Positions 8,881 through 21,911 of a stretch of DNA of 34,464 nt are shown in pieces. This stretch comes from Rhodanobacter sp. (GTDB taxonomy: Bacteria > Pseudomonadota > Gammaproteobacteria > Xanthomonadales > Rhodanobacteraceae). The notes under the pieces are model-generated. The model was given only the letters and a program-made list of their open reading frames with translations, ran no database searches and was not told the origin of the DNA. Position 1 is the stretch's first letter. The number at the start of each line of letters is the position of its first letter. The DNA is taken from assembly GCA_027450005.1 (NCBI GenBank), contig DAIDKO010000115.1, positions 1 through 34,464 of the forward strand, in the 5' to 3' direction. The position numbers and the translations under genes were made by a program.

Positions 8881-8914
8881 GCCTCGCCGAAGGACTTTCC
8901 ATCAAATGTTTCGA

Positions 8915-10357
8915 TCAGCCGAGGCCGAACGAACGGCGGCACCAGCCCAGCAGCGGGCCCCAGTACACGCCCAGCACCAGCAGCGCCAGCGCATTGATCG
9001 ACAGCACCACGCGCAGCGAGGCATCGGCCTGCGGCTGGTCGGCACCGCCCTCTTCCGGCTTGTCGAAATACATCACCTTGACCACGTGCAGGTAGTAGTA
9101 CAGGCCAATGATCGCGAACACTGCGCCGACGATGGCCAGCCACAGCATGTGCGCGTCGATCGCCGCCTGCAGCACGAGGTACTTCGCGTAGAAGCCGAAC
9201 AGCGGCGGCACGCCGGCCAGCGAGAACAACGCCAGCGCCATCAGCGCGGCGAACCACGGCGAGCGCTGGTTCAGGCCCTTGAGGTCGGCGATCTCCTCGC
9301 ACTCGAAGCCCGCGCGGGCCAACGCCAGGATCACGCCGAACGACACCGTGCTCATCAGCGCGTAGCTGATCGCGTAGAACATCGCCGCGGAATAGCCTTC
9401 CGGCCCCGCGCTGACCAGGCCGACCAGCAGGTAGCCCATGTGCGAGATGGTCGAATACGCCAGCATGCGCTTGAGGTTGGTCTGCACGATGGCGACCAGG
9501 TTGCCGATCGCCATCGACAGCACTGCGATCGCGGCCAGCATCGGCTGCCAATGCTGCGACAGGCCGCCCATCCCGGTCTCCAGCAGGCGCCACGCCATGC
9601 CGAAAGCGGCCAGCTTGGAGGTGGAGGCGATGAAGGTGGTGACCGGGGTGGAGGCGCCCTGGTAGACGTCGGGAATCCACATGTGGAACGGCGCCGCGCC
9701 CAGCTTGAAGGCGATGCCCACCAACATGAAGATCAGGCCGAACACCAGCAGATGCGGCATCGCGCTCTGCGTCACCGCCACGTGCAACTGGGCCAGGTCG
9801 AGCGAACCGGTGGCGCCGTACACCATCGACATGCCGTACAGCAGCATGCCGGAGGACAGCGCACCCAGTACGAAGTACTTGATCGCGGCTTCGGAGGACA
9901 GCGGCGAGTCGCGGTTCAGCGCCACCAGCGCGTAGGACGACAGCGTCAGCAGTTCGAGGCCCAGGTAGACCATCACCAGGTTGCCGGCCGACACCAGCAG
10001 CATCACGCCGATCACCGCGAACAGCATCAACGTGTAGAACTCGCCGACGAACTGCTTGCGCTCGACCAGGTAAGGCCGCGCGTAGATGAACACCAGCAGG
10101 GTGCTGAGCAGCGCGAATACCTTGAGGATTTCCGAGACCTGGTCGCGCACGAACATGCCGCCGAAGGCGGTCACGGTAACGTCGGGCTGGCCGGCCACCA
10201 CCATGTAGCCGGTGACCACCAGCACCACGACGGCGATCCAGTGCAGCGTGCCGCGCTGTTCCGGCTTCATGAAGGCATCCAGCAACAGCAGCAAGCAAGC
10301 CACCGCCACCAGGTAGAACTCCGGCAACAGGATCAGGATGTCGTTGAGAGTAGGCAT
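8915..10357 (-). CDS. nuoN: NADH-quinone oxidoreductase subunit N
   Basis: NuoN is one of three antiporter-like proton-pumping subunits in the membrane arm of respiratory complex I. The 480-residue protein is almost entirely hydrophobic, with about 14 expected membrane helices. Hallmarks of the Mrp-antiporter fold are the GLELLTLSSYAL segment with its conserved Glu in helix 5, AAIKYFVLGALSSGMLLYG, the broken-helix region FKLGAAPFHMWIPDVYQGA with the channel Lys, and KRMLAYSTISHMGYLL. It is the last nuo gene, 12 bp after nuoM. The tRNA-fMet promoter follows it. Confidence 0.97.
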   Translation of the reverse strand: MPTLNDILILLPEFYLVAVACLLLLLDAFMKPEQRGTLHWIAVVVLVVTGYMVVAGQPDVTVTAFGGMFVRDQVSEILKVFALLSTLLVFIYARPYLVERKQFVGEFYTLMLFAVIGVMLLVSAGNLVMVYLGLELLTLSSYALVALNRDSPLSSEAAIKYFVLGALSSGMLLYGMSMVYGATGSLDLAQLHVAVTQSAMPHLLVFGLIFMLVGIAFKLGAAPFHMWIPDVYQGASTPVTTFIASTSKLAAFGMAWRLLETGMGGLSQHWQPMLAAIAVLSMAIGNLVAIVQTNLKRMLAYSTISHMGYLLVGLVSAGPEGYSAAMFYAISYALMSTVSFGVILALARAGFECEEIADLKGLNQRSPWFAALMALALFSLAGVPPLFGFYAKYLVLQAAIDAHMLWLAIVGAVFAIIGLYYYLHVVKVMYFDKPEEGGADQPQADASLRVVLSINALALLVLGVYWGPLLGWCRRSFGLG

Positions 10358-10369
10358 GTTCGATCCTGC

Positions 10370-11878
10370 TTAAATCTTGTGGATGGCCAGCTGCTGCACC
10401 ACCTGCGACACCGAGCTGTCCATCAGGTGGATCAGCGGCTCCGGCCAGATGCCCAGCGCCACCGTCAGCGCGGCGAAGGCAAGCAGCACGAAGGTCTCGC
10501 GGCCGTTGATGTCCTTCATCTCGGCCACGTGTGGATTGTGGATTTCACCCCACAACACGCGCTTGACCAGCCACAGCGTGTAGGCCGCGCCGATGATCAG
10601 GGTGAACGCGGCGAAGAACGCGATCCACGGATTGGCCTTGAAACTGGCCAGAACCACCATGAACTCGCCGACGAAACCGCTGGTGCCCGGCAGGCCGCAG
10701 TTGGCCATCGCGAACAGCACGTAGAAGAAGCCGAACCACGGCATCACGTTGATGACGCCGCCGTAGTCCTTGATCAGGCGGGTGTGCAGGCGGTCGTACA
10801 TCACGCCGATGCAGGTGAACATCGCGCCGGAGACGAAGCCGTGCGAGATCATCTGCACCATCGCGCCCTGCATGCCAAGCTGTGCGGTGTCGACGTCGCC
10901 GAGCTGGCGCGCCAGCAGGAACGCAATGAAGATGCCCAGCGTGACGAAGCCCATGTGCGCCACGGACGAGTACGCCACCAGCTTCTTCATGTCCTCCTGC
11001 ACCAGCGCCACGTAGCCGATGTACACCACCGCCACCAGGCTGAGCGCGATCACCAGCCAGGCGAAGTGTTGTCCCGCATCCGGCACGATCGGCAGGATGA
11101 AGCGCAGCATGCCGTAAGTACCCACCTTCAGCATCACCGCCGCCAGCACCACCGAGCCACCGGTAGGCGCCTCCACGTGTGCATCCGGCAACCAGGTGTG
11201 CACCGGCACCATCGGCACCTTGATCGCGAAGGCGAGCAGGAAGGCGAAGAAAATCCACATCTGCTCGTTGAAGGTCAGCGGTAGCGCCGCCAGCGCATGC
11301 AGATCGAAGGTGCCGGCCTTGTGGTACAGGTACAGCAGCGCGATCAGCATGAAGACCGAGCCGAGGAAGGTGTAGATGAAGAACTTCAGCGTCGCATACA
11401 CCCGGCGCGGGCCGCCCCAGACACCGATGAGGATGAACATCGGGATCAGCATCGCCTCGAAGAACACGTAGAACAGCAAGGCGTCGGTGGCGCAGAACAC
11501 GCCGATCATCACACCTTCGAGCGCGAGCATCGCGGCCATGTACTGGTGCGGCTTGTCCTGGATCACCTCCCATGCACCGACCACCACGAGGATGCCGACG
11601 ACGGTGGTGAGCAGGATCAGCGCCACCGAGATGCCGTCCACGGCCAGGCCGTAGTGCACGTTCAGCGAGGCGATCCACAGGTGGCTCTCGACCAGCTGCA
11701 TGCCGCCCTTCGCCGCGTCGTACTGCGGCAGCAGGAACAGGCTCGCCACGAAGGTGAGCACCATGAACAGCAGCGCGAGCCAGCGCGCCAGGTTGGGCCG
11801 GGCAGACCCGGCCAGCAGCACCGGCACCGCGCCGGCGATGGGCAGCCAGATCAGAAGGCTGAGCAAGTGATTGAACAT
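10370..11878 (-). CDS. nuoM: NADH-quinone oxidoreductase subunit M
   Basis: NuoM is the middle antiporter-like proton channel of complex I. The product is 502 residues with the predicted multi-helix membrane profile. Conserved elements are FYVFFEAMLIPMFILIGVWG with the key helix-5 Glu, KVPMVPVHTWLPDAHVEAPT in the discontinuous helix, VLAAVMLKVGTYGMLRF, and KKLVAYSSVAHMGFV. The start MFNHLLSLLIWLP at 11878 lies 15 bp after the nuoL stop. Length and motifs are normal for the family. Confidence 0.97.
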   Translation of the reverse strand: MFNHLLSLLIWLPIAGAVPVLLAGSARPNLARWLALLFMVLTFVASLFLLPQYDAAKGGMQLVESHLWIASLNVHYGLAVDGISVALILLTTVVGILVVVGAWEVIQDKPHQYMAAMLALEGVMIGVFCATDALLFYVFFEAMLIPMFILIGVWGGPRRVYATLKFFIYTFLGSVFMLIALLYLYHKAGTFDLHALAALPLTFNEQMWIFFAFLLAFAIKVPMVPVHTWLPDAHVEAPTGGSVVLAAVMLKVGTYGMLRFILPIVPDAGQHFAWLVIALSLVAVVYIGYVALVQEDMKKLVAYSSVAHMGFVTLGIFIAFLLARQLGDVDTAQLGMQGAMVQMISHGFVSGAMFTCIGVMYDRLHTRLIKDYGGVINVMPWFGFFYVLFAMANCGLPGTSGFVGEFMVVLASFKANPWIAFFAAFTLIIGAAYTLWLVKRVLWGEIHNPHVAEMKDINGRETFVLLAFAALTVALGIWPEPLIHLMDSSVSQVVQQLAIHKI

Positions 11879-11893
11879 GTTTGCTTGCTTCCC

Positions 11894-13954
11894 TTATTGC
11901 ACAGCCGGCATGGAACCGAACAGCCAATACCCGCCGAGCAGCAGGATCAGGCCAAGGATCATCGCGAAGGCGTACTGGTAGAGGTAACCCGACTGCAACC
12001 GGCGCATGCCGGCGGCGACGCGGCGCGTCATGGCGGTGGTGCCGTCGACCATCACGCCATCGATCACCGCGGCGTCGCCTGCCTTCCAGAACAGTCGGCC
12101 GAGCTTCTGGCCGCCCTTGGCGAACACGGCGAAATAGATGTCGTCGATCCAGTACTTGCGGTCGAGCACGGTCCACAACGGCTTCAGCGCGCTCTTGACC
12201 TTGCCGGCCATCGCCGGATTGAACAGGTAGATGTAGGTCTGGATGATGAAGGCCAGCAGCACCAGGCCGAACGGCCCGATCGGGTTGAACCCGTGCAACG
12301 CCATCGACAGCGCGCCGTGAAACTCGCCGCCCAGCTCGCCGAGGACGTTGTTCGCTTCGTTCACGTGGATGGCCGGACCGAACCAGCCGCCGAACAGCAT
12401 CGGCTTCACCGCGAAGAAACCCACCAGCAGCGACGGGATCGCCAGCAGCACCAGCGGTAGGGTCACCACCCACGGCGACTCGTGCGGTGCGTGTTCCAGC
12501 ACGCCCGGCTCATGGTGGCCGTGATCGTCATGGTGGTCGCCGTGATGCGCATCGTGGCCGTGGCCATGATGCGCCTTCACCGTGAAACGCTCCTTGCCGT
12601 GGAAGGTCAGGTACATCTGGCGGAAGGTGTACAGGCCGGTCACGAAGGCGCCGATCAACACGCAGAAATAGGCGTAATGGGAACCCCAGCGATGCGACTC
12701 GCCGACCGCCTCGATGATCGCGTCCTTCGAGTAGAAACCCGAGAAGAAAGGCACGCCGCACAGCGCCAGCGAGCCGATCCACATGGTGATCCAGGTGATC
12801 GGCATGTACTTGCGCAGGCCGCCCATGTAGCGCATGTCCTGCTCGTGGTGCATGGCGATGATCACCGAGCCTGCGCCGAGGAACAGAAGCGCCTTGAAGA
12901 AGGCGTGCGTCATCAGGTGGAACACCGCGCCGGCGTAGGCCGACACGCCGAGCGCCACCGTCATGTAGCCCAGCTGCGACAGCGTGGAGTACGCCACCAC
13001 GCGCTTGATGTCGTTTTGCACGATGCCGATCAGGCCGGTGAACAAGGCTCCTGTCGCACCAATGACCATCACGAAGCTGAGTGCAGTATCGGACAGCTCG
13101 AACAGCGGCGACATGCGCGCCACCATGAAGATGCCGGCGGTCACCATCGTCGCCGCGTGGATCAGTGCGGAGATCGGCGTCGGGCCTTCCATCGAGTCGG
13201 GCAGCCACACGTGCAGCGGCACCTGCGCCGACTTGCCCATCGCGCCGATGAACAGGCAGATGCAGATCACCGTGGCCGCGTCCCACTGCGTGTTGGCGGT
13301 GATCTGCAGGGTCTTGCCGACCAGGCCGGGCGCTGCCGCGAACACGGTGGCGTAGTCCAGCGAACCGAGGAAGTAGAGCACTGCCGAGATGCCGAGCAGG
13401 AAGCCGAAGTCGCCCACGCGGTTGACCAGGAAGGCCTTCAGGTTGGCGAAGATCGCGGTCGGCCGCTTGAACCAGAAGCCGATCAGCAGGTACGAGACCA
13501 GGCCCACCGCCTCCCAGCCGAAGAACAGCTGCAGGAAGTTGTTGCTCATCACGAGCATCAGCATCGAGAAGGTGAACAACGAGATGTAGCTGAAGAAGCG
13601 CTGGTAACCCGGATCATCGGCCATGTAGCCGATGGTGTAGACATGCACCAGCAGCGACACGAAGGTGACCACCACCATCATCATCGCGGTGAGGCGGTCG
13701 ACCAGGAAGCCCACGTTGGCGCTGTACTTGCCGATTGCGAACCAGGTGTAGATGTCCTGGTTGTAGTTGGTCGCGCCGCCCCAGACCAGCGAGTAGAGCA
13801 CGTAGAACGCCAGGCCGCAGGAGACCAGCAGGCCGAGGATGGTGACGCTATGCGCGCCGGCGCGGCCGATCTGCTTGCCGAGGAAGCCGGCCAGCAGGCA
13901 GCCCACCAGCGGCGCCAGCGCGATCGTCAGCAGGATGGATGTCGAAAGTTGCAT
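11894..13954 (-). CDS. nuoL: NADH-quinone oxidoreductase subunit L
   Basis: NuoL is the distal antiporter-like subunit of complex I, whose long lateral helix runs along the membrane arm. The 686-residue product has FFGWEAVGLVSYLLIGFW, AQVPLHVWLPDSMEGPTPIS and KRVVAYSTLSQLGYM, then a C-terminal extension forming the lateral helix and a final membrane helix. Odd feature: a histidine/aspartate-rich loop at about residues 460-490, with 13 His in roughly 31 positions (it includes HHGDHHDDHGHH), just after the FRQMYLTFHGK segment. Such loops occur in NuoL of some relatives; metal binding is possible but unproven. Confidence 0.97.
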   Translation of the reverse strand: MQLSTSILLTIALAPLVGCLLAGFLGKQIGRAGAHSVTILGLLVSCGLAFYVLYSLVWGGATNYNQDIYTWFAIGKYSANVGFLVDRLTAMMMVVVTFVSLLVHVYTIGYMADDPGYQRFFSYISLFTFSMLMLVMSNNFLQLFFGWEAVGLVSYLLIGFWFKRPTAIFANLKAFLVNRVGDFGFLLGISAVLYFLGSLDYATVFAAAPGLVGKTLQITANTQWDAATVICICLFIGAMGKSAQVPLHVWLPDSMEGPTPISALIHAATMVTAGIFMVARMSPLFELSDTALSFVMVIGATGALFTGLIGIVQNDIKRVVAYSTLSQLGYMTVALGVSAYAGAVFHLMTHAFFKALLFLGAGSVIIAMHHEQDMRYMGGLRKYMPITWITMWIGSLALCGVPFFSGFYSKDAIIEAVGESHRWGSHYAYFCVLIGAFVTGLYTFRQMYLTFHGKERFTVKAHHGHGHDAHHGDHHDDHGHHEPGVLEHAPHESPWVVTLPLVLLAIPSLLVGFFAVKPMLFGGWFGPAIHVNEANNVLGELGGEFHGALSMALHGFNPIGPFGLVLLAFIIQTYIYLFNPAMAGKVKSALKPLWTVLDRKYWIDDIYFAVFAKGGQKLGRLFWKAGDAAVIDGVMVDGTTAMTRRVAAGMRRLQSGYLYQYAFAMILGLILLLGGYWLFGSMPAVQ

Positions 13955-13958
13955 CGGC

Positions 13959-14264
13959 TCAACCCTTCATGCTGTCGATTTCGGCGACGTTGACCGTGCT
14001 GCGGTTGCGGAACAGCAGCACCAGGATCGCCAGGCCAATGGCGGATTCCGCCGCGGCCACGGTGAGGATGAAGAACACGAACACCTGCCCCGCCACGTCG
14101 TGGCCGAAGCGGGAGAACGCGACGAAGTTGATGTTCACCGCCAGCAGCATCAGTTCGATCGCCATCAGCAGCACGATCACGTTCTTGCGGTTGATGAACA
14201 GGCCGGCGACGGCGATGCAGAACAGGATCGCGCCGAGCACGATGAAGTGCGAAAGGGTAATCAT
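13959..14264 (-). CDS. nuoK: NADH-quinone oxidoreductase subunit K
   Basis: NuoK is a three-helix membrane subunit of complex I carrying two proton-path glutamates. The product is 101 residues, standard for the family: [15 protein letters not shown], then [20 protein letters not shown] (Glu in helix 2), then [20 protein letters not shown] (Glu in helix 3). The start ATG overlaps the nuoJ stop (ATGA), indicating coupled translation, and only 4 bp separate its stop from nuoL. Confidence 0.96.
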   Translation of the reverse strand: MITLSHFIVLGAILFCIAVAGLFINRKNVIVLLMAIELMLLAVNINFVAFSRFGHDVAGQVFVFFILTVAAAESAIGLAILVLLFRNRSTVNVAEIDSMKG

Positions 14265-14899
14265 GGCTTGGGCTCCTGTGCCGGGGCGGCGTCGGCGGGA
14301 TGCTCGGCCGCCATCTTCACCACGCGCACGCGGTCGCGCGGGTTCACCTGCACCTGCTGGCTGGCCTGCTGGCGCTTCACGCCGGTGCGCTCGCGCAGGG
14401 TCAACGCCACCGCGGCGACCACGCCCACGGTGAGGATCAACGCGGCGATTTCGAACGGCAGCAGGTACTGCGTGTACAGCGCCTTGCCCAGCCACGCGGT
14501 ATTCGACGCGCCGGCCGGGTTCGCACCCAGCGTCTGTGCGTGCATCACGCGCACGCCGATCAGGCCCAGCATTTCCACCAGCATCACCACGGCCACCACC
14601 AGGCCGACCGGCAGGAAACGCACGAAACCCTCGCGCAGGCGCTCCTGGTCGATGTCCAGCATCATCACCACGAACAGGAACAGCACCATCACCGCGCCGA
14701 CATAGACCACGATCAGCGCGATGGCGAGGAACTCCGCCTCGGCCAGCATCCAGATGCAGGCCGTACTGAAGAAGGTCAGCACCAGCGCCAGCACCGCATG
14801 CACCGAGTTGCGCAGGCTGATCACGGCCAGGGCGGAAACCACCGCGACCGTGCTGAACGCGTAGAAGCAAATGAGTTGGAACAGGTTGGGATCGATCAT
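14261..14899 (-). CDS. nuoJ: NADH-quinone oxidoreductase subunit J
   Basis: NuoJ is a five-helix membrane subunit next to the quinone-site end of complex I; its third helix contains the pi-bulge. The 212-residue product starts [20 protein letters not shown] and includes the conserved [20 protein letters not shown]. The C-terminal tail of about 40 residues is soluble and basic, then acidic ([11 protein letters not shown] ... AQEPKP). An in-frame ATG 13 codons upstream is disfavoured because homologues begin near MIDP. The stop overlaps the nuoK start. Confidence 0.95.
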   Translation of the reverse strand: MIDPNLFQLICFYAFSTVAVVSALAVISLRNSVHAVLALVLTFFSTACIWMLAEAEFLAIALIVVYVGAVMVLFLFVVMMLDIDQERLREGFVRFLPVGLVVAVVMLVEMLGLIGVRVMHAQTLGANPAGASNTAWLGKALYTQYLLPFEIAALILTVGVVAAVALTLRERTGVKRQQASQQVQVNPRDRVRVVKMAAEHPADAAPAQEPKP

Positions 14900-14912
14900 G
14901 ATTGTTCCGTCC

Positions 14913-15404
14913 TCAGCGGTAGGCCGCGTCTTGCGCACGGGCCGCGGCGATGTCCGCCTCGAAGCGGTCGCCGATGGCGAGCAACTGCAGCTTGGTCACC
15001 ACGTTCTCGCCGCGCTGCTCGAAGTGGTACTCGTGCACGTGCGTCTCGACGATCGAGTCCACCGGGCAGCTCTCTTCGCAGAAGCCGCAGAAGATGCACT
15101 TGAACAGGTCGATGTCGTAGCGGGTGGTGCGGCGCTGTCCGTCGCTCTCGCGCGGCGCGGAATCGATGGTGATCGCCAGCGCCGGACACACCGCCTCGCA
15201 CAGCTTGCAAGCGATACAGCGCTCCTCGCCGTTCGCGTAGCGGCGCAGCGCGTGCAGGCCGCGGAAGCGGTTCGACTTGGGGATGTGCTCCATCGGGTAG
15301 CGCATCGTGTACTTCGGGCTGAACAGGTAGCGCCAGGTGAGCGCGAGGCCCTTGAGCAACTCGATCAGCAGCAGGCTGTTGAAATAGCTGATTACGCGTT
15401 TCAT
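14913..15404 (-). CDS. nuoI: NADH-quinone oxidoreductase subunit I (2x[4Fe-4S])
   Basis: NuoI carries clusters N6a and N6b, passing electrons from NuoG towards N2 in NuoB. The 163-residue product starts [20 protein letters not shown] and has the family motif [10 protein letters not shown]. Its two ferredoxin motifs are [13 protein letters not shown] and [14 protein letters not shown], with all eight cysteines present. The start at 15404 is chosen by family alignment; its ribosome site is weak. It lies 8 bp after nuoH and 13 bp before nuoJ. Confidence 0.97.
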   Translation of the reverse strand: MKRVISYFNSLLLIELLKGLALTWRYLFSPKYTMRYPMEHIPKSNRFRGLHALRRYANGEERCIACKLCEAVCPALAITIDSAPRESDGQRRTTRYDIDLFKCIFCGFCEESCPVDSIVETHVHEYHFEQRGENVVTKLQLLAIGDRFEADIAAARAQDAAYR

Positions 15405-15412
15405 CGGAATTC

Positions 15413-16429
15413 TCAAGCCCCCGCGATGCCGTAGTACTTCATGCAACCGGCCACCAGCACCCACGCGATCGCGATCGGAATGAATACCTTCCAGCCCAGC
15501 CGCATGATCTGGTCATAGCGGTAGCGCGGGAAGGTGGCGCGCAGCCACAGGAAAAGGAAGGCGAAAACGAAAACCTTGGCGAACAGCCACAGCGGGTTGC
15601 CCTGGCCGATCAGGCCCCAGCTCGCCGGGAACGGGCTGAGCCAGCCGCCGGTGAACAGGATCGAGGCGAGGAAGCTCACCAGGATCATGTTGGCGTACTC
15701 GGCCAGGAAGAACAGCGCGAACGCCGAGCCGGAATACTCCACGTGGAAACCGGCGACGATTTCCGACTCGCCCTCCGCCACGTCGAAGGGCGCACGGTTG
15801 GTCTCAGCCACGCCGGAGATGAAGTAAATGACGAACACCGGCAGCAACGGCCACATGTACCAGCCGAAGATGCCCTTGCCGCCGGCCTGCGCGTTGACGA
15901 TGTCGGTAAGGTTCAGCGAACCGGCCAGCACCAGCACGCACACCAGGCACAGGCCCATCGCCAGCTCGTACGAGATCACCTGCGCCGCGGAACGCATCGC
16001 GCCAAGCAGCGCATAGCGCGAGTTCGACGACCAGCCGGCGAGGATGATGCCGTACACGCCGATCGAGGTCATCGCCAGCAGGTAGAGCAGGCCTGCGTTG
16101 GCGTTCGACAGCACCAGCTTGGCGCCGAACGGGATCACCGCCCATGCCGCCAGCGCCGGCACCAGCGCGATCAGCGGCGCGAGGTAATACAGCGCGCGGT
16201 TCGCGTTGGTCGGCAGGATCACTTCCTTCAGCAGCAGCTTCACCACGTCGGCGAAGGCCTGCAGCAAGCCAAACGGACCGACCTTGTTCGGCCCCATGCG
16301 GACGTGCATCCAGCCGAGCACCTTGCGCTCCCACCACACATAGAGCGCCACCGTGATGACCAGCGGCAACACGATGCACAGGATGTGGATGACCGGCCAG
16401 ACGACCTGGTTGAGTAACTGTTCGCCCAT
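15413..16429 (-). CDS. nuoH: NADH-quinone oxidoreductase subunit H
   Basis: NuoH is the membrane subunit forming the quinone chamber and linking the hydrophilic and membrane arms. The product is 338 residues with about eight helices. Diagnostic segments are [20 protein letters not shown] and [15 protein letters not shown] near the N terminus, the acidic quinone-site loop [20 protein letters not shown], and [19 protein letters not shown] near the C terminus. The start [12 protein letters not shown] at 16429 lies 5 bp after nuoG; an upstream in-frame ATG reads into nuoG and is rejected. Confidence 0.97.
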   Translation of the reverse strand: MGEQLLNQVVWPVIHILCIVLPLVITVALYVWWERKVLGWMHVRMGPNKVGPFGLLQAFADVVKLLLKEVILPTNANRALYYLAPLIALVPALAAWAVIPFGAKLVLSNANAGLLYLLAMTSIGVYGIILAGWSSNSRYALLGAMRSAAQVISYELAMGLCLVCVLVLAGSLNLTDIVNAQAGGKGIFGWYMWPLLPVFVIYFISGVAETNRAPFDVAEGESEIVAGFHVEYSGSAFALFFLAEYANMILVSFLASILFTGGWLSPFPASWGLIGQGNPLWLFAKVFVFAFLFLWLRATFPRYRYDQIMRLGWKVFIPIAIAWVLVAGCMKYYGIAGA

Positions 16430-16434
16430 GTGCC

Positions 16435-18758
16435 TTACGCCCTGCTCAAGGTGATGGCTGCGCCGTGGGGCGGCAGCGTGGCGGTGGTGTCCTGTGCGGC
16501 CTCGATCCACACGGCACCGTCGGGCACGGTGCGGTCGATCGCTACCGGCAGCGCGGCTTCGCCGACGCGCACCGGCGCACCGTCGGCCAGTCCGAGGCGC
16601 GCGGCTTCGTCCGCGTTGATGCGAACGGCCGGTGCGCGGTTCAGCGGATGCGCATTGAGCGCGGTGGCCCGGCGCAACACCGCGTCGCCGCGATAGATCG
16701 GCCAGGTGGCGATGCGTGCCAGGCCCGCCACCGGCTTGCGCGCGGCGAGCGAATGTCGCGGCGGAACGGCGCGCGCCGTGATGCCTTCGCGCAAGCCCGC
16801 GAGGTCGTCGAACTCGAAAGCGGTGAGCTGCATCAGGCCGCCCAGCGCACGCAGCACCTTCCAGCCCGGCCGAGCGTCGCCCGGCGCCTTCGCGCCGGTC
16901 TGCACTGCCTGCGACAAGCCGTCGACGTTGACCAGCGTGCCGTCGGTTTCCGGCAGCAGGGCGATCGGCAGGATCACGTTGGCAACCTCGCGCAGCGCGG
17001 CGCTGGCGTAGGCGCTGAACGCCACTACCTGTTGCGCGCCACGCAGTGCGTTGAGCGCCAGCGCGCCGTCGGCGAAATCATGCGGCGGCTCCACGCCGTA
17101 CAGCAGGTAACCCTTGCGCGGCTGGACCAGCATGGCCTGCGCATCCAGCCCGCCGTTGCCCGGCACCACGCCGAGCTGGCCAAGGCCGATGGCGTTCGCG
17201 CCCACCGGCAGTTCGTCGTAGCCGGCGCCAGTGGCCGTGGCGACGAAACGCGCGATGGCGCGCAACCACGAAGCCTCCGGGTGGGTGGCCGCGGCTTCGC
17301 CGAGGATCACCACCGCCTTGCCCGACTTCAGTGCGGCAATCGCGGCGTGATCGCCCTCGTCGCTGGCGGCGGCATTGATCGCATCGGCCAGCTCGACCGG
17401 CGCGGCGGCACCTTCCGCGACGGCGGCGCGGGCCAGTGCCAGCATCGCATCGACCATGCCTTGCGGCGGCACGATGGCGGCACCGGCCAGCTTGTAGTTG
17501 AACTCGAACGCGGCCGGATTGACCGCATACACCCGGGCGCCCTGCTTGGTCGCCTGGTGCAGCCGATGGTTGAGCAGTGGCATCTCGCGGCGCAGGTCGG
17601 AGCCGACCAGCAGTGCGGCGCGCACCTGCGACACCTCCGCCACCGGCAGGCCGAAACGGCTGGCCACGGCGTTGTCGGCAAAATCGAGCTGGCGCAGGCG
17701 GTGGTCGACGTGGGCCGTGCCCAAGCCGCGCGCCAGGCGCATCAGCAGGTCGGCTTCCTCGTTGGTGGTGGCGGGATGCACCAGCACGCCCAGCTCGCTG
17801 CCCGGCACGCTCCTCAGTGCCTCGGCAGCAAGGGAAAGAGCGTCGTCCCAAGTGGTCTGCTGCCACTGGCCGTTGCGCTTGACCTGCGGCGTGCTCACGC
17901 GGTCTGCCGCGTACAGGCCCTGGTGGCTGTAGCGGTCGCGATCGGACAGCCAGCACTCGTTGACCGACTCGTTGTCGCGGGGCACCGTGCGCAGCACCTG
18001 TCCACGACGCGTGTGCAGCCACAGGTTGGAGCCCAGCGCGTCGTGGTAGGCGACCGACGGCTTGGCGATCAGCTCCCAGGCGCGCGCCTGGTACTGGAAC
18101 GGCTTGTTGGTGAGCGCGCCCACCGGGCAGACGTCGATGATGTTGCCGGAAAGCTCAGTCTCGATCGTCTTGCCGATGTAGGTGCCGATCTGCAGGTTCT
18201 CGCCGCGACTCATGCCGCCGAGTTCGTAGCTGCCGGCGATCTCGCTGGTGAAGCGTACGCAGCGCGTGCACTGGATGCAGCGAGTCATTTCAGTGGCGAC
18301 CAGCGGCCCGATGTTCTCGTCGGCCACGGTGCGCTTGCGCTCGGTGTAGCGCGACACGCTGCGGCCGTAGCCCAGCGCCACGTCCTGCAGCTCGCATTCG
18401 CCGCCCTGGTCGCAGATCGGGCAGTCCAGCGGATGGTTGATCAGAAGGAACTCCATCACGTCCTTCTGGAACTTCAGCGCCTTGTCCGAGCGCGTGGTGA
18501 CCTTCATGCCCTCGCCCACCGGCGTGGCGCAGGCCGGCTGCGGCTTCGGCATCGGGCGACCGCCCATCTCCACGTCCACCAGGCACATGCGGCAGTTGGC
18601 GGCGATCGGAAGCTTCCGGTGGTAGCAGAAACGCGGGATGACGATGCCGACGGCGTCGGCCGCCTCGATGATCATCGCACCCTTGCGGATCTGCGTGGGC
18701 TTGCCGTCGATCTCGATGTTGACGAGGTCGAGCGCGGCATTGCTGGTGGGCTGCGCAC

Positions 18759-18762
<4 letters not shown>
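16435..18762 (-). CDS. nuoG: NADH-quinone oxidoreductase subunit G
   Basis: NuoG is the large Fe-S subunit of the peripheral arm. The 775-residue product has a 2Fe-2S ferredoxin-like N terminus ([15 protein letters not shown] plus the later ACATPV Cys; N1b), the His-Cys3 site [14 protein letters not shown] (N5), and [10 protein letters not shown] with the distal IDVCPVGAL (N4). A molybdopterin-oxidoreductase-like but catalytically inactive domain fills about residues 220-700. I see no extra CxxC set of the N7 type beside them. The start [14 protein letters not shown] at 18762 overlaps the nuoF stop by 4 bp. Confidence 0.96.
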
Positions 18763-20096
<1,334 letters not shown>

Positions 20097-20101
20097 GATC
20101 C

Positions 20102-20629
20102 TTACTCCAACCCGTCCAGAATCTGGTCGAGCTTCTCGATGGTGATGCGCTCGTGGTAGTGGCCGTTCACGGTCATCGCCGGCGCGTATACGCAGGCGGC
20201 GATGCACTCCTCCTCGCGCTTGAGGTAGATGCGGCCATCTGCGGTGCTCTCGCCCAGCTTGATGCCGAGCTTCTGCTCGCAATGCTTCACCAGGTCCATG
20301 CCGCCATTGAGCCAGCACGAGATGTTGGTGCAGATCGCCACGTTGTTGCGGCCCACCGGCCGGGTTTCCAGCATCGAGTAGAAACTGGCCACTTCGTAGG
20401 CCCACACTGCGGGCAGGTCGAGGTACTTCGCCACCGCCGCGATCAGCTCATCGGTGAGGAAGCCCTGGTTCTGTTCCTGCGCGGCGAACAGCGCCTGGAT
20501 CAGCGCCGAGCGCTTGCGGTCCGGCGGGAACTTGGTCAGCCAATGGTCGATGTGGTGGCGCGTGTGCTCGTTGAGCACGACGAGCGGATCGACGTTCTTG
20601 ACCTGGTCGTAATGTCCGGTGGCTTTCAT
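20102..20629 (-). CDS. nuoE: NADH-quinone oxidoreductase subunit E
   Basis: NuoE is a thioredoxin-fold subunit carrying the 2Fe-2S cluster N1a beside FMN in NuoF. The 175-residue product has the helical N-terminal region (FPPDRKRSALIQALFAAQEQ), then the cluster motif as CTNISC (CX4C) and CIAACVYAP (CX3C). The start MKATGHYDQVKNVDP is 21 bp after the nuoD stop. Length and cysteines are normal. Confidence 0.97.
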   Translation of the reverse strand: MKATGHYDQVKNVDPLVVLNEHTRHHIDHWLTKFPPDRKRSALIQALFAAQEQNQGFLTDELIAAVAKYLDLPAVWAYEVASFYSMLETRPVGRNNVAICTNISCWLNGGMDLVKHCEQKLGIKLGESTADGRIYLKREEECIAACVYAPAMTVNGHYHERITIEKLDQILDGLE

Positions 20630-20650
20630 GCGTTTCTCCGTCGTGCCGGC

Positions 20651-21907
<1,257 letters not shown>

Positions 21908-21911
21908 CGAA

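Noticed and set aside
8906-11284. Long plus-strand frame opposite nuoN and nuoM rich in His/Gln/Arg
   Set aside because: Antisense shadow of membrane-protein genes; hydrophobic codons read backwards yield this composition. No start context or domain supports it.
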